Made by a program: the position numbers and the translations under genes. Source: Chrysoperla carnea (Eukaryota; Arthropoda; Insecta; Neuroptera; Chrysopidae). Taken from it: DNA of 64,000 nt. How positions within the stretch are numbered: the first letter of the stretch is position 1; each line of letters opens with the position of its first letter. Under the pieces are notes generated by a model. It ran no database searches. It was given only the letters and a program-made list of their open reading frames with translations, and was not told the origin of the DNA. Location of the stretch: the NCBI RefSeq assembly GCF_905475395.1, contig NC_058340.1:55220181-55284180 (forward strand), in the 5' to 3' direction. This document shows positions 23,964 to 37,023 of this stretch, piece by piece.

Positions 23964-24363
23964 AGTACAATCAAAGATGTAACAGATTATGGAAAAATGA
24001 AATAAACCGCTCACTTTTTGCTAAAACCCGGTGGAATATGTTTCTTAGGTGTCAAATATTATTCGTAAACCATGAATTAGTTGCACAGATGTTTCTATTT
24101 GTTAATAAATAATTTACAAAAATTAAAAACTCGACTGCGTTAAATAAAATCTGAAAAGAAAGAAACAAGTCCAGTAGTTTACATAGCGACTTTAACAGTC
24201 AAGGCAACTTGTATTACGTATATGTTATACATGTAGGTGTAAAAGTTCTTACACAAAGATATTTGACATCTAAAAATCCAATGCTAACATGTTAAAGCAA
24301 AAATTGAGCGATTTATTTCATTTGCCTCAATTAATCGAGGTTTGTAATATCTTTTACTGTACT
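23964..24363. mobile_element. TIR element, family M2
   Basis: A 400-bp element whose first and last 60-70 nt are inverted repeats, with 'agtacaatcaaagatgtaac' opposite the complement of 'gtaatatcttttactgtact'. The left half, including 'ggtgtcaaatatt' and 'gtttctatttgttaat', recurs inverted at 55253-55555. Non-coding. Confidence 0.6.
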
Positions 24364-24689
24364 ATAGAGATATATTATGTAGATGGTAACTGTATCAAAT
24401 GAATTTAAAACTTAATATATTTTAAAGACACTTATAATAATCACTGAATCAATGTACCTGAACATCGGTAGATCACTTTCTTTTGAACATATGTCTATCA
24501 TAAAATCTATCAAGTTATACTTGAGACAACAAAGTTTTGATTGACTGGATATCCGGACACTTAGGCATCGATGAAAAATGTCAAAAGGACTGATAAATTA
24601 GCCAAATGCTTGCATGTACTCCACTAAACGACTCATGTACTCCACTATAAAGTCATTCTTAGAGTATCGAAAATTACAAGCTAAAATAA

Positions 24690-24890
24690 AATACCGAAGA
24701 CCCAACCGACTTATGTTGCTGATTTACGAACTTAGCCTTAGTTTTACGTCCTGAATGCGCTATAAAAATTTCAGCTTTTCGTTTTTGAGTTATCGTGTTC
24801 ACAGACGGGAGGATGGGCGGACAGCGTAACAAACTTGGAACTAAACTTAGTTCTATCTTGATGTATTTCATATATACATGGTATAAAAAG
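24690..24890 (+). repeat. Dispersed repeat F1, partial copy
   Basis: Has the F1 blocks 'gacttatgttgctgattta', 'tttacgtcctgaatgcgct', 'gagttatcgtgttcacag' and the terminal 'tatatacatggtata'. The left end is missing and the 'acctataccaaaat' block is deleted. Confidence 0.6.
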
Positions 24891-26015
24891 GCGCTTTCTA
24901 TGTATTATAACTTAAAGTTAGATTATACAGTGTGATACAATAATGCGTTGACAAACTTCAGGCATGGATTCTTTCCATCAAAAGAAGCAAATAATTGCAT
25001 ATGAATATATGATCAAAGATTTTTCATTCTGGAGATATAGGATCGGAATTTTTGGGAAAAAATTTTTACAATTAATAATCGTACATCGCCAGTATAAAAT
25101 GTCTTTAACCAAAGTTTTACTACTTTTTTTTAAGTATTAAGATTGTACGACAGTTTTTTAATTTTGGGTTCCCTTGGTATTGGTATAAGCATGGCATTAG
25201 TACCCCATTCCCTCAAGGAAAAGATTATTCTATCCTATACCAGATTCGATAGTAAATCGTTCATCGAGTAGTGCTTAGTTATCCACAGCACAATTTCAAA
25301 ATTCTTCATGCTAGGATTGTCTCTGATATCTTGATAGACGTTTAATCTTTTATTTGTAAGCATATATATTCTTTTATATTATATTAGAAGAAGATGATGT
25401 TTTATTATACAACATAACTCTTATAGATAGATTATTACAATCATAATAATTGTATGAGAAAATATCCGGTATCTAATGTTTTTTTTATTACAATGTTAAT
25501 AAGTACAATAAATATAATATATTCACGAATCAAAATAGGAAATACATATTATATTATAAGTATTTGATATCAAAACAAAGACTTTTTTTTTATTACATAA
25601 GAAAGTATTTTGAAATATTTTAATTTTTTTTTGACTAAAATAATAATCTTAAAATTAAATGTTGATTAAAATTCTATGTTTACATAAAAATTCACTAAAT
25701 ATAACATTGTCTTAAGTGTGGAATGTTTCCGGTCAATTTAAACATCCGGAGGTACAAAAATTTTCACCCGGCTGAAATTTTGTAGATCTCAAAATAATTG
25801 AGGCGTTGATATTTGAAATTATCCACGGAAGAGGTGATAAAACACATATATGGTATTACAATGGGCTCTGTAGCCTAAATGTGCCCTTCGTGGACAGTCA
25901 ATATATAATTACATTAATAATTATGAAACAATATTATATTTTGTCCAAAAAAATTCTGCACCGTCTGTCTACCACCTGGAACATACCGTAGTAAATTATT
26001 TTTGTTTTTCAATAC
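24891..26015. other. Intergenic sequence, no gene seen
   Basis: AT-rich. The open stretch at 25806-25991 (plus) shows no recognisable protein. Confidence 0.5.
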
Positions 26016-26165
26016 ATACATAATTCACTTTTGATGAATTATTTAATAATTATTAATATTATCAAGTGGTCATATAGTGTCCGACAAATTCCCTGCTGCG
26101 TTTTTTCAGACCGATAGCTTAAATATGACGTTATCGTGCTCATTTGAGAGAAAACTTGGTAGAGT
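26016..26165 (-). repeat. Dispersed repeat R4, copy A
   Basis: Reverse complement of the sequence at 51540-51685 inside the third CLN3 intron. Shared blocks are 'cgataacgtcatatttaagc', 'tatcggtctgaaaaaacgca', 'ccacttgataa' and 'tatgtatgtattga'. No termini identified. Confidence 0.6.
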
Positions 26166-26629
26166 TGTCAAAAAGAAGCCAATTACGAAGTTTTAAGTTA
26201 TTTTTATCTAAATTTTTAATTAAAAAGTTAGAACGTATGTATATACGTCAAACAGAGTAGATGCGATGGAAAGATCAGATCATACTTAAGATAAAAAAGC
26301 ATTATTATCTTATGTACATAAGCATGAAAAATTTCAGCTCAATCAGAAACCAGGAAGTTTGTGAAAATACATACAAGTGAAGTTAAATGAATGATTTTAA
26401 TAAATTTTAAAAATTGTGGTCAGTCATATTGTGGTCTGGTTAGTATTTGACAGTTATTTAAGCAAGTCTTGTGCCAAGGCTAATAGACTGTAGTTTGTTA
26501 ATCCAATAAGGTTGGTCTTGATTCCATCGCCAATATTGGTATGGTTTAAAAAAAATTATTTAAAAATAAATTCCGTCTTTAAGGTATTATACGAGTGCCA
26601 AGGCAAGTTTAGAAACCCACCTTAAAATT
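26166..26629. other. AT-rich spacer
   Basis: Nothing recognised. Confidence 0.45.
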
Positions 26630-26725
26630 TTTAGAATTGATTTAGACTTAGTCCAACTTCATATAAAAAAAATCATGCCTTTTATCCTAAAATGCCCTGG
26701 CGCTAGCACATCCTTAAAATGCAAG
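26630..26725 (+). repeat. Dispersed repeat F3, copy B
   Basis: Same orientation as 17501-17625. Shares 'atttagacttagtccaactt', 'tgccttttatcc' and 'tgccctggcgct'. Confidence 0.45.
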
Positions 26726-27440
26726 CTGTGTCGTAAAATACGTATATTCAGAATTTTTAAATGAATTTCTCTTTTCGTATAATGGGCTACATCAAAAATT
26801 GTTTTTCATTAACAATAAACAAATTTATAAATTAGGAACAATATTATTATAAAATATGAATATTGCTGTTTGTTTATAAATATAATTTTAAAATTAAATA
26901 TTTATATCTATAGTAAAGTAAAACGTGTAAATTTTACTATACTTTATAGAATTTTCTTGATCATCATTTTCGTATCATACACTAACTGACTAGGTATGAT
27001 AAAGATAAGTTTAACAATATCGGTCACGTCATTATCGTCAAAAGCTATAATACAACAAAATTAAATTAAATAAATGATGAAAAAGAATAATCTTTGAAAT
27101 TTTCCATAGTTGTTTTATTAGGTTGTAAAAACTTCGTAAAAAACAGTCGGCCCGTCAGGGGCGTACCTACCAAACTCCTATTTTTGGAGGGTAGTTGGAC
27201 GTTTTAATCAGTTTTTTACAAATTACATAAAAACTATGCATTAAATAAAGAAAAGTTCAAATAAAACCTTTTTCGACTCTCTATCTTCAAAATTGTCGAA
27301 GATATGAAAATTTTAACTAAGGAAAAAACATTGATGTCCATTTTCTATACAACTATAAAAATAAGTGAAATTTATAAAATTTAAAAAAACCCCTACAAAT
27401 GCGATTTATTCCTTGTAAACCGATTTTTGGAAACTTAGCC
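26726..27440. other. Intergenic AT-rich sequence, no gene seen
   Basis: Contains a GC-richer junction 'cggcccgtcaggggcgtacc' near 27149, which looks like a transposon edge, but no matching end was found. Confidence 0.4.
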
Positions 27441-27980
27441 ATAAAATGTTCTCAATCAAGTCGGTTCGACCGTTTAGAGGCTACGATGCCACTGAGAAAC
27501 ACTCCTTCTTAAATCAATATCAAAGTGATGGTCAAGGACATCAGATGAGATGAAAAGGATATTTAGAGAGCTATCATTTTTTGGGACAATTTTTTGGAAA
27601 TATTTCTATTGAAATTGAAATGTTTGAGTTGACTTTGTTCTTTGGAATTATTTTTTTCAATTACCTAATTTTTTTACCATTTCACATTTCGAAATGAATT
27701 GAGCCAAGTTTATTTGACTATTCATTTCCATAGTAAATATTTATATATTAAAATTATATGCCATACCTTTCCAAAGTGAATTAATTTTGAATATCATCGT
27801 AAATTTTTTTGTTTTTTTGCGTACGGAAACCTAAGCTTGCATCCGTTCAGGCGCTACTATGCCACAGACAGACACACACGCATAGAGGTCAAACTTATAT
27901 CACCCCTTTTTTTAGTTTGGGGGTTTAATAACGGTCAAACTTATAACACCCTTTTTTAGTTCGGGGGTTAAAAAGTGTAT
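27441..27980 (+). repeat. Dispersed repeat F2 with duplicated 3' tail
   Basis: Two F2 starts ('ggctacgatgccact' near 27480 and 'gcgctactatgccacagaca' near 27852). The last start is followed by the tail 'ttagtttgggggttt' and then a second tail 'ttagttcgggggtt', so the final 45-50 nt occur twice in tandem ('ggtcaaacttata(a/t)caccc'). Confidence 0.5.
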
Positions 27981-29289
27981 AGAAAATTCTCAGGTTAACT
28001 TTAACAAGTGGCTTTGTGAAATATTATAGTTTTGTGAAAAAAGTTTACAACACTGCTCTGAACACGTTACCGTTCGAATAAGTCATCGGTCACCTTTAAA
28101 ATTTTGCAGATTGGGCTATAAATTAAATATTAATACCTATTAATATTTTTATAAACGATTTTTTTTTAATTACTATAAAATACTACTGTTAAAATATATT
28201 TAAACAATCAAAAATTATATGTTTCACTTCTATAAACAAAAAGTTTTAAAAATGATATTTTATTTTATGTTTTAACAATAACATGATGATAATAGTTAGC
28301 TAGCACACCTGTATTTTTAGAAAATATTTACTAAATTCATTTACACTTACTTAGTCAACTAAAATACTAATGTTTACATATAGATTTTAATTTTATAGTC
28401 ATTGGCCGAAGACGATCTCTAATTTTTTATATCCATTATCCAACATCAATGAAAAAATCAATAAATCAATGAAAAATTGATGACGTGGACTATTTTCACA
28501 CTTGGTTAAAGCTTAGGTTTAGGATATTGTTGTATGGCTTTGCTCTCTCAACAGTTAAGTAAGAGGATAATTCCATTGTTTTTGGGACCTTTCCGCAAGT
28601 ATTCTAAATGAATTTGACACCCAAATATGAGTCATATCAAATACATTATTTTATTTCTAGCCAAAATATGGCGAGAATTCAAAATTCTATCGAAACAAAA
28701 TTGAGGATTAAAAAGCTAGTAACGATGCTTTCTTCAGAAATTTTTTTACGAAATTTGACGAAGCCTCAATATTTTACTTTTTAGTACAATAAAAGCCTTG
28801 AGTTTGTAAAGACTATCTCATAAACATCAAACATAACAAAATTGTGAGTATAATTTCGAATGCAGTAAATCATTATTTGATGTGCATTGTCAATTATCAT
28901 AGTCATCAACTTCCTGAGTATAAACCATGAATATAATCTAAACAGAGATATCTAATAAGCAATCTAATTACATATGAGGATTCACTTACATGATGATCAC
29001 TTAATGTTATGAATAATAAAATATAAAATACTCTAATCATCTTAGGGTTTCACCTCGGAATCTAGCTAAATTTTTGTACAAACCTTTATTTTGATACAGT
29101 ACAAATGTTGTCTCAAAAATCACATATGGTCACGCATTGCGTCCTTAGATATTCGAGGTAAAAGGTAGTGAAAATCAGTTTATTTTTTTATATCTCGTTT
29201 CTTTTACCTTCAATCGTATTAACATTTATTATAAAAGTTGTGGAGGATAAAATTTTCTACAAATTTTGTCTGAACTTTTTTTGCACGTT
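27981..29289. other. Intergenic sequence, no gene seen
   Basis: No gene supported. AT-rich throughout. Confidence 0.5.
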
Positions 29290-29830
29290 GCACCGTTTTC
29301 AAAATAGAGGGCGCAAGAAGATGGGGCGACCAGCTAAACGTACTTCAGCGCTGGGTCAATATTTATACATATAAGATATTAAATAATTATTTAAGTAGTA
29401 TTTGATGAATAATTTAGGGAAAAAAACGGCAGAATAGACTGGGATTCATGATTGAGCCTGTTTATTATACAATTTTTTCACTTATTTCATTATGAATTAA
29501 ATACTGCTTAATTAATAATTATTTAATACCTTATATTTATAATTATTGACCCTGCCCTAAGGTACGTATAGCTGAGTGCTCCATCTTCTGTGTCCTTTAT
29601 TTAAAAAACGGTCCAGCGTATAAAATAAGCTTTCAGATAAACAATATCTCAGCTAAACGTACCTTAGTGCACAGCCAATATTTATAAGGTATTATATAAT
29701 TAATTATTTAAGTAGTATTTAATCAATAATTAAGTGAAAAACCGTATAATAGGCAAGGATAAACGTGAATTCTTATCTATTATGCGGTTTTTTCCTTAAT
29801 TATTCATTTCAGCGCCTTCTATTTCAAAAA
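29290..29830. repeat. Cluster of two adjacent foldbacks
   Basis: First palindrome: arms about 29295-29440 and 29455-29615, sharing 'cagctaaacgtac' / 'gtacgtatagctg' and 'aataattatttaa'. Second: arms about 29640-29755 and 29768-29840, sharing 'taattaagtgaaaaaccg' / 'cggttttttccttaatta'. The two foldbacks are themselves related ('agctaaacgtac(c)tt(c)ag' in both), so this is a duplicated inverted-repeat family. Non-coding. Confidence 0.55.
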
Positions 29831-30489
29831 CGGTTCAACGCACAAAAAAGTTTCAAACAACATTTGTTACTATCAAAATAATGGTTTGTACAAAAATTCA
29901 GCTTATTCCGTTAGATTCCGATGTTGATCACCTTTTTTGACTAAGATAATTGGGCTAAATATATTATGAGGATTATTAACCGAGTGCTCAACATAAAGGC
30001 GGTATAATAACAATACAGTTGTTGTAAGTTCATGGGACCCAGTGTAAATTAACATGTGAAAAGATTCTATCTTTTTATAGAAAAATAATTTAATAAAAAA
30101 TACTTTTCCTTTTTTAAAACGGCTAATTTTTAAACAAAAAAACAAGGGTTTTTCGATGTTTGTCAGATAAACTGATTATAAAATTGTACAGGGCTATTTA
30201 CATTATTTTACACAAATATTAAGACTAAACTGCTTGATTTTTATAAAAATTTTCGTTCTGGGATAGTTGGAGGCTTATTGATTGTACATTTTAAAATTAT
30301 TTTCGTAATGTACAGAATGTCCAAAAAATTTTAAAAGTATGAAAGTTATATTTATTTGAATGAAACATCCTGTACCTATATTTTTTTATTTCAGATTCTA
30401 CGGTTAAAATTAAGAGTAAAATTTTTCAATATATACCATAGTTTTTGAAAAACTGATGACTTAAGAAATAGAGAAAATCACTTAGAGGA
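29831..30489. other. Spacer, no gene seen
   Basis: AT-rich. The 80-codon minus open stretch at 29903-30145 is Lys/Phe/Ile-rich and unsupported. Confidence 0.5.
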
Positions 30490-30780
30490 TAAATTAACAC
30501 AATAGCCATACGGTCCCAAGACCGAATTGACCTATGTTGCTCATTTACGAGCTCGACCTCACTTTTTACGTTCTGAGAGCGCTGTAAATTTCAGCTTGAT
30601 ATCTTTTTTCATTTTTGAGTTATCGTGTTCACAGACGGACGGACAACCGAAAATGGACTAATTAAATGTGTCTATGAACACCTATACCAAAATTTTTTTC
30701 GTAGCATTAATATTTTTAAGCTTTACAAACTTGGAACTAAACTTAATATACTATGTATTTTCATATATACATGGTATAAA
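30490..30780 (+). repeat. Dispersed repeat F1, 3' two-thirds
   Basis: Closely follows 11110-11409: 'gacctatgttgctcattta', 'acgagctcgacctcac', 'gagttatcgtgttcacag', 'acaaccgaaaatggacta', 'cttggaactaaacttaat' and the terminal 'tatatacatggtata' (ends about 30780). The left end is missing. Confidence 0.65.
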
Positions 30781-31564
30781 TATTTACCTGCTTATAAAGT
30801 GCATTAATTAGAATGCATATACACGATTTAAAGATGATCCTAAGAAAACGCGATTTTTTGGGAACGTCTATAAAAAGTTAAACAAACAAAAAATCCGACT
30901 ACATAATAATAAATTTATATCCTAAAATCTCTTCCATTTATTAAAAAAATAATGTCTCTCATTTAAATATAAATTTGATAGACATTATCAAAGACATATA
31001 ACGTAATATAATTATATGATTACGTGTATGAAACAATGACAATGACAATCACTTGGATAATTTAAGAAGATACAAGTAAGATGAATAATGAATTGAATTT
31101 ATTAATATTTTTTTCGTTTGTTTATATTTATATATATATATATACTTTCTATTTTAAGAATATTCATAATTTATGTAGTACCTAAGTATATATTTTTATA
31201 TTTACAAAAAAAAAATGCTAATAATGTTTACCTAGAACAGGACCAGATTAAACGAAAATTAGAAGAAATTTGGAATCATACCATTCAGCAAAATAGGCTC
31301 ACTACATTTTTTTCGTTAAAGAAAAGACAATATTTGGATGCATATTTCTATCTCATCTTCTTTAAAAGTAAAGAAGTTGTCGTTGATTGAAAATCATTTT
31401 GATCGGAAATATCGTTTATGCTCTGGAATTTCAAGGTCATTGGAAAAAGCACAAACGTTCAACATTCGTGCTGGAAGCAAAAACTAGAAATCTCAACCTA
31501 CTTTAAGTATAAAGCTCGTATCATATGAGTGAAATTTACAAAATTTAAAAAACCCGCGACAAAT
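30781..31564. other. AT-rich spacer, no gene seen
   Basis: Includes a short (TA)n run at about 31126-31145. The 90-codon plus open stretch at 31118-31390 begins in that run and is not convincing. Confidence 0.5.
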
Positions 31565-31640
31565 TTTTCGGGTACATATAAAAAAAAATCAAGCCTTTTA
31601 TCCAAAATTGTCCTGGTCTCAAAATATGCTATACGTATAA
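31565..31640 (+). repeat. Dispersed repeat F3, short copy C
   Basis: Shares 'aatcaagccttttatccaaa' and 'tgtcctgg' with the copies at 17501 and 26630. Confidence 0.4.
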
Positions 31641-32324
31641 GAAAAAAATTATAGAGAATTGTATTTAGGAACGTAACATTCTCTTTTTCAAAAGACCTGG
31701 ATCATTCATAAAAATGTTCATAAAACCATTAAGATTTAACCATGAGCGTATATTGGGAAACATCTTCAAAAAGTGGGTAGAAATGGGAATTTGGTCTCAA
31801 ACAAATGTTTTTCTGTAGTCAAAAAAGGCTTTTTGTTACGTACGATTATTAAAATTTTCATTAACATCATATCTATCTTTTTCATCTTTTGCTAAAACTA
31901 TAGATATCCGTCAAGGCAGCTTTTAGAATCATAGAAAAAAAGTTTAAATATTTCTAGAATCGCTATTATATCGCTACCATTTTCTAAAAATGTTAGATCT
32001 TTTTCCAAAAAATTTTTAGAGAGATATTTTTTATACAATTTTTTAAATTTTTTTTTAAAACCTATCATTAGTTTTTGCATATTTGAAATTCTGTTTGTAT
32101 TCAAAAAATTTTAGGCACGATTCGAAAGACAATGAATGTATTATATTTTTTTATAAAAATGTTTTTGTCACGATTAATAAAAAAAACAACTTGACAATCA
32201 TTCATACTTTCCCATTTATTTGTTTTAATAAATAAGTACAAAAAAATAATACCTTATGATGATTGTAAATTTTAGTTAAGGCATTTCCAGCATGAATGGC
32301 ACTTATCGATAGAAACTCACTTTT
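31641..32324. other. AT-rich spacer
   Basis: No gene recognised. Confidence 0.5.
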
Positions 32325-32800
32325 CTCCCAGCTATTTTTGGAACTATGTTCCTTATCGCACGATATTTGTTTGCTGGTTGGTAGTTAAAACGAAGAAACT
32401 GCAACAGACACCAGGAGCCGGCATCTACGTTCCCTATGAAACTAAAACTTCTTCAATAGATTCAGGTTGTCATGAATTTTGAGAAAATGGAAAAAATTTG
32501 TTATAACTGTCAATTTGTATTTTTTGTCAAAATTTTATGTTTTATCATTTAAAAAAATTGAGTTTTGAAAGCTATCGGCAGTTAAAGAATTTTATGTTAT
32601 GTCATAATAAATATCCTAATCAAACCAAATGTAATGTACTCACATATTGGGTTGACTACTACATCAGAAGTATGTCTTTTTTAAACTGATACTACAATTA
32701 TTTCATACAGTAAAATTTAAAAGTAACTATAAAATTAAACTCTTTAAAGAATCAGACAAGTATTTGACTTCTAAAATTAATATCTTAAATTTTCAAAAAA
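32325..32800 (-). repeat. Dispersed repeat R3, copy B
   Basis: Inverted relative to 19140-19655. It starts 'aactatgttccttatcgcac' and runs to 'caagtatttgacttctaaaa'. The copy is moderately diverged. Confidence 0.6.
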
Positions 32801-33811
32801 ATATCTTGTAAATAAAAAAAGTAAGCGCTATATTCATAATGTACCAAGGTACGAAAGGAATATAGTTCCTACCAGGTGTCCAAAGACACCTATCCTTTTT
32901 TACGATATTATTGTGGTTTTTTCATATTTAGGATCGAATTTCTCGAAAATGTGCTACAAAATGTTGATTTTGCTAATAAAAAGCCACCAAAAATTTATTT
33001 CGGAAAAATACACACGCTTTCTTGCCAAAAACTTTAATTAAATTTTAAACCTTTTTTAAACTGTCAAAAACGCGGGCATCCAATTTGATGACGTTATATG
33101 GGTATCACTATACGAAATAACACAAATCAGTTTGACATATATATTCATAGACATCTGATTATAATAAATATAAATACTTATTATCTATGTGTACATTATA
33201 CGCAGCTGTCTACACTGAACTAATTGGTGGTCTATGACTCATACCGCTATGACATCACAGCAGAGCTTACCCGCGATTTAGGTCACGTGATATACAGTTT
33301 AAAAATTACGATTTTTAATTTTAATATTTTAAAAGAAAAATGTGCTTTTATGACCCGAAATCAGAATATTTAAGTATATTTTTACATAAATTTTAACTAC
33401 TTTTTTCAAATTTCATGATTTATTTTTAACTAACGATAATACCCTATTATAATTAAATACGTGTCTGTAATAATACATAAAGTATTCGGTCTGTGATTTC
33501 AAAGAATTATTCAGAGACAATGGATATTTTCATTATGGAATGCAAAACTTTTATGATTTATTATGATTTTACACTAATTTGTATGGTGAATAAATAAATA
33601 TAAAAAGATAACAGGAAAATAGCTATTAAAAATAATATTTTATGCACTTTTTAATTAAATAAGACATTAAAAAAAAAAAAAATTACTATAATTTACTTGA
33701 CAAAAGGTGTCAAGTAATTAATAGTTCATATACCTATATCATCTATGCAGGAAAGAGTCATTCTGGTGAAATGTCATTGTCAAAACAGAAAATAGTGAAA
33801 AACTTTTAACA
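32801..33811. other. Intergenic AT-rich sequence, no gene seen
   Basis: No supported feature. Ends in long A runs near 33670. Confidence 0.5.
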
Positions 33812-34430
33812 AAAAGAAAACCGACTTCAAAAGAAAAACTTTTCCGAAACAAATTAATATGCTCTAAAAAATAACAAAATAACTATAATATAATGTAGCT
33901 AAAATTATTGTTATTTTTGGAGTCGGTGTCAGCCAAGGAAACAACTCTGACAGAACAGTTTGCAACATTAGCTTAGCTGCCACCGACTCCAAAAACAACA
34001 ATAATTTTAGCTACATTATATTATCGTTATTTTTTTTTACTTTTTAGTGCATGTTAATTTGTTTTGGAAAAGTTTTTCTTTTGAAATCAGTTTTCTTTTT
34101 TTTTTTTATTTGTGATTTTTAGTGAATCTAAAGTACATTAACTAATTTGTCACTAAAAAAAGAATCATCGAAATCGGTTGGCGTGATATTGAGTTATTCG
34201 TCCTCTTGTCGTGCATACTTAATGCAAATTTAAGACTTTTATGGTTTTTTCGTGGATGCCGTTGTCAGAACTGGACTAAAATGAAATGGGATCACACGGG
34301 AAGCATTAGCTTTCAAATAGATTAAGAATCATCAAAATCGGTTCACCCAATAGAGTTCTGAGGTAACACACACAAAAAAAATTCAGTCGAATTGATAACC
34401 TCCTCCTTTTTTGTTTGAAATCGGTTAAAA
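33812..34430. mobile_element. TIR element containing a 120-bp-arm hairpin
   Basis: The left terminus 'aaccgacttcaaa' (about 33819) and right terminus 'tttgaaatcggtt' (ends about 34427) form a terminal inverted repeat. The first part is a strong hairpin: arms about 33812-33933 and 33976-34099 match apart from scattered differences and a 2-nt indel ('taatgtagctaaaattattg' and its complement), with a loop of about 42 nt. The second part (34100-34430) carries 'cgaaatcggttggcgtgata' and 'ggttcacccaatagagttct', blocks I recall from insect repeats. Confidence 0.6.
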
Positions 34431-36867
34431 ATAGTATAATAATTCTCTATAGATATTCTAACTATTCGTAACTTTGGGTACCTTTTTTTTTTAAATTGCT
34501 GCTGGAAATTTGTTAAAAGATTTTATAGCATTGAATTGAAAATATTACAAATTACAAAAAAACTCCGCACCAAATAAAAAAAAGTTCAAATGAAAGTTCT
34601 AGCTAATTTAATAATTGTGCACATATTTTTTACTTTATTAGCATTAAAATTGTTTGAGATATGCCAATTTTAAAATGGTGTATTTTTGCATCCATTAAAA
34701 TCATCGTGTAAACCGTCATCTTGTAAACCGTCAGAGATAGAACAAAAGTTTAAATGTAAGTTATTTCTTAAATAAACCAAGATTGTTTGAAACATTTTTT
34801 CGTAAACATCACTGTTTACTCGTGAGGGTATACATGTAGCTTCAACTAGTGGTCTTTTGAAATATTCTCCAAATCGTCGAGTTTAATAAGCTGGAAAATA
34901 TTGAAAATCTTCCGGACAGCACCGATTTAAAAAATTGTTTATACTTTATGTTCCTGAGGCCTTTAGGAATACTTATTACCCCTAACCTTGGTCATAATTT
35001 AAAAAATGGGTTCTTGCCAAACTACCCCCAAACCGCCCCCGTAAAAATCTATAAACTGAATAATTTTGTTCTAGCAGAGTTTTTGGTAGCCGAATCTGGG
35101 ATCTTAAAGCGATACCACACTCCAGTCCGCCATTTTTGCAAAACAACTCACTTTTTAGGGATAAATTGAAATACAAACATTTTGCTGTGGTCTTTCTTCA
35201 GCAATACCACACTCCAGTACGAAATAGTAGGAAATATTTATATTTAAAATGGGCCCAAAAATGGTACGAATCTCGTACGGGGATGTAACTTGATTTTAGA
35301 CCTCGGACTTGCTTTCTGTAACAAAAAAACCACCTGGGATATAGAAATATAAATATAGAAATCCTATAGGATATAGAAAGGCACGAATCCCATACTGGAG
35401 TTGAGTATTTACAGCCCGTATTCATCATCTGAGATTTAAAAAAAAATTCCTAGAGCCAACTCCGTAGCAAAACTTTTCTATTTTAGGCAAGGGTTTCTTG
35501 TTGGAGTGGCTTGGAGTGGTTGAAACTTCCCCAATTTTCAAATTAAGGCAGAGGTTTGTGATGATAAATGTTTCTAAAGGTGTATGAAACACGTAGAAAA
35601 AATAATTTTTAAAATCGATGGTGTCCAGTAGGTTTACAACATTTTACAGTATTTTCCGGCTAATTTATTCTACTAATAATTACTTTTGAAGCTAAAGTGC
35701 TTGAACATTCTTGCTGTACCAATTACTTCTAATACTATATATTTTATTAATTATACTTAGGTGTATTTTAAGCAATTGGTATGAAGACTTTTTTGTTGTT
35801 CTATTAAATAGCACGTTAATTAATTAAATTGACATTCTTTAAATTTTATGGTGCGTGCTAAAAATATAAACAATTTGTTTTTAATTATTTTTATTCAAAA
35901 TACTGTGATAGTAAATTGTCAAATTTCACTCGTACTATACTTATAAGTTTGATTATGCTACGATAAGATAAAGATTTACTATATAGTTTTATTAAATCAA
36001 GCGATTAGATATCCACAGATAGATTGATTAGGCGGCGTAAATTATTTTTCTTTCTTTAAACCTTGCAATTATTCGATCACTGTCTGTATCTTGTTAGATT
36101 CTTGTTAGATGTGACAAAAATCTTTGTATTTTTATATGATTAATTAGTTTTTAATGTCTAAAATTACAGCATTAAAATCGCAAGAAAACAATCAATGAAA
36201 AAGTGATTCAATAAATCGAATGTGTTAAAAATTTCTGATTAACATTTTTTATTTTCATACTAATTAAATCTGATTTGACCAAACAAATATTTCTAATTTC
36301 ATACAGATTGCTCGACTAAAATTGTAACCACCAAAGCTATCAAATATTGAAGAAAAAAAATTTTTAGCCATCATAATTTCTGCAAATTTTACCTATATTA
36401 AATCAATTAAATAAAATAACTCATTACTGTATCTTTTTGTTTCCTAAATAGCACGGGCAATTTTTTTTTTTGCCAGTAAACACATTTTTGTAATAATGTC
36501 ATATCTGCAAAAAAAAAACTTAATAAACACTCTTTTTTAGTATTTGATCAATCAATTTTTGTTAGTAATATCATATTAGCTAAGCCTATAAGTGAAATAG
36601 ACAAAAAACCGATTTCAGCCCAAATTTGTTATGACAGCTGTATACAAGCCACAAAAATTGATACCCTTACTCCTGAATTAATTAATTGCTCGTCCTAATT
36701 AAAACACTTTTTAAAATTAAACCAATTTTAACATGTTTTTATTAACTTGTTTTTGTGTGTCTGGTTAGAATTTTGTAATTTTAAACTTCCCGATGAGCTA
36801 GAGATTTGAAATTTGGACCATAGCTCAAAAGTGGATGATAATACATTCACATAGCCCTTTAAAGTAG
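34431..36867. other. Intergenic sequence, no gene seen
   Basis: No gene supported. The motif 'taccacactccagt' occurs twice (about 35113 and 35205), and 'catactggag' occurs inverted near 35391, so an old foldback may lie at 35110-35400. Open stretches at 34948-35176 overlap on both strands and are not credible genes. An F1-like tract, inverted, lies at about 34780-34830. Confidence 0.45.
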
Positions 36868-37023
36868 AAAATAATAAATAGCTATTAAAATACTTATAAG
36901 ATTGGAAATGAAAAACATGGGGCGCATGCAGCAGACACTACACTCTTTATAGTTATGTATTGCATGCGCCTCATGTTTTTCGTTTTCAATCTTACAAGTA
37001 TTTTCATAGCTATTTATTATTTT
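36868..37023. repeat. Compact hairpin, 62-bp arms
   Basis: Arms 36868-36929 and 36962-37023 pair at 57 of 62 positions without gaps around a 32-nt loop, with a GC-rich stem base near the loop (gcgcatgc / gcatgcgc). In RNA, some mismatches become G-U pairs. The size fits a small foldback element or a long precursor-like hairpin. No terminal duplication was identified. Confidence 0.75.

Noticed and set aside
30313..30372. 60-bp sequence with CAGAATGT...ACATCCTG ends between TA dinucleotides
   Set aside because: The inverted match is only about 8 nt, so it could be chance in AT-rich DNA.
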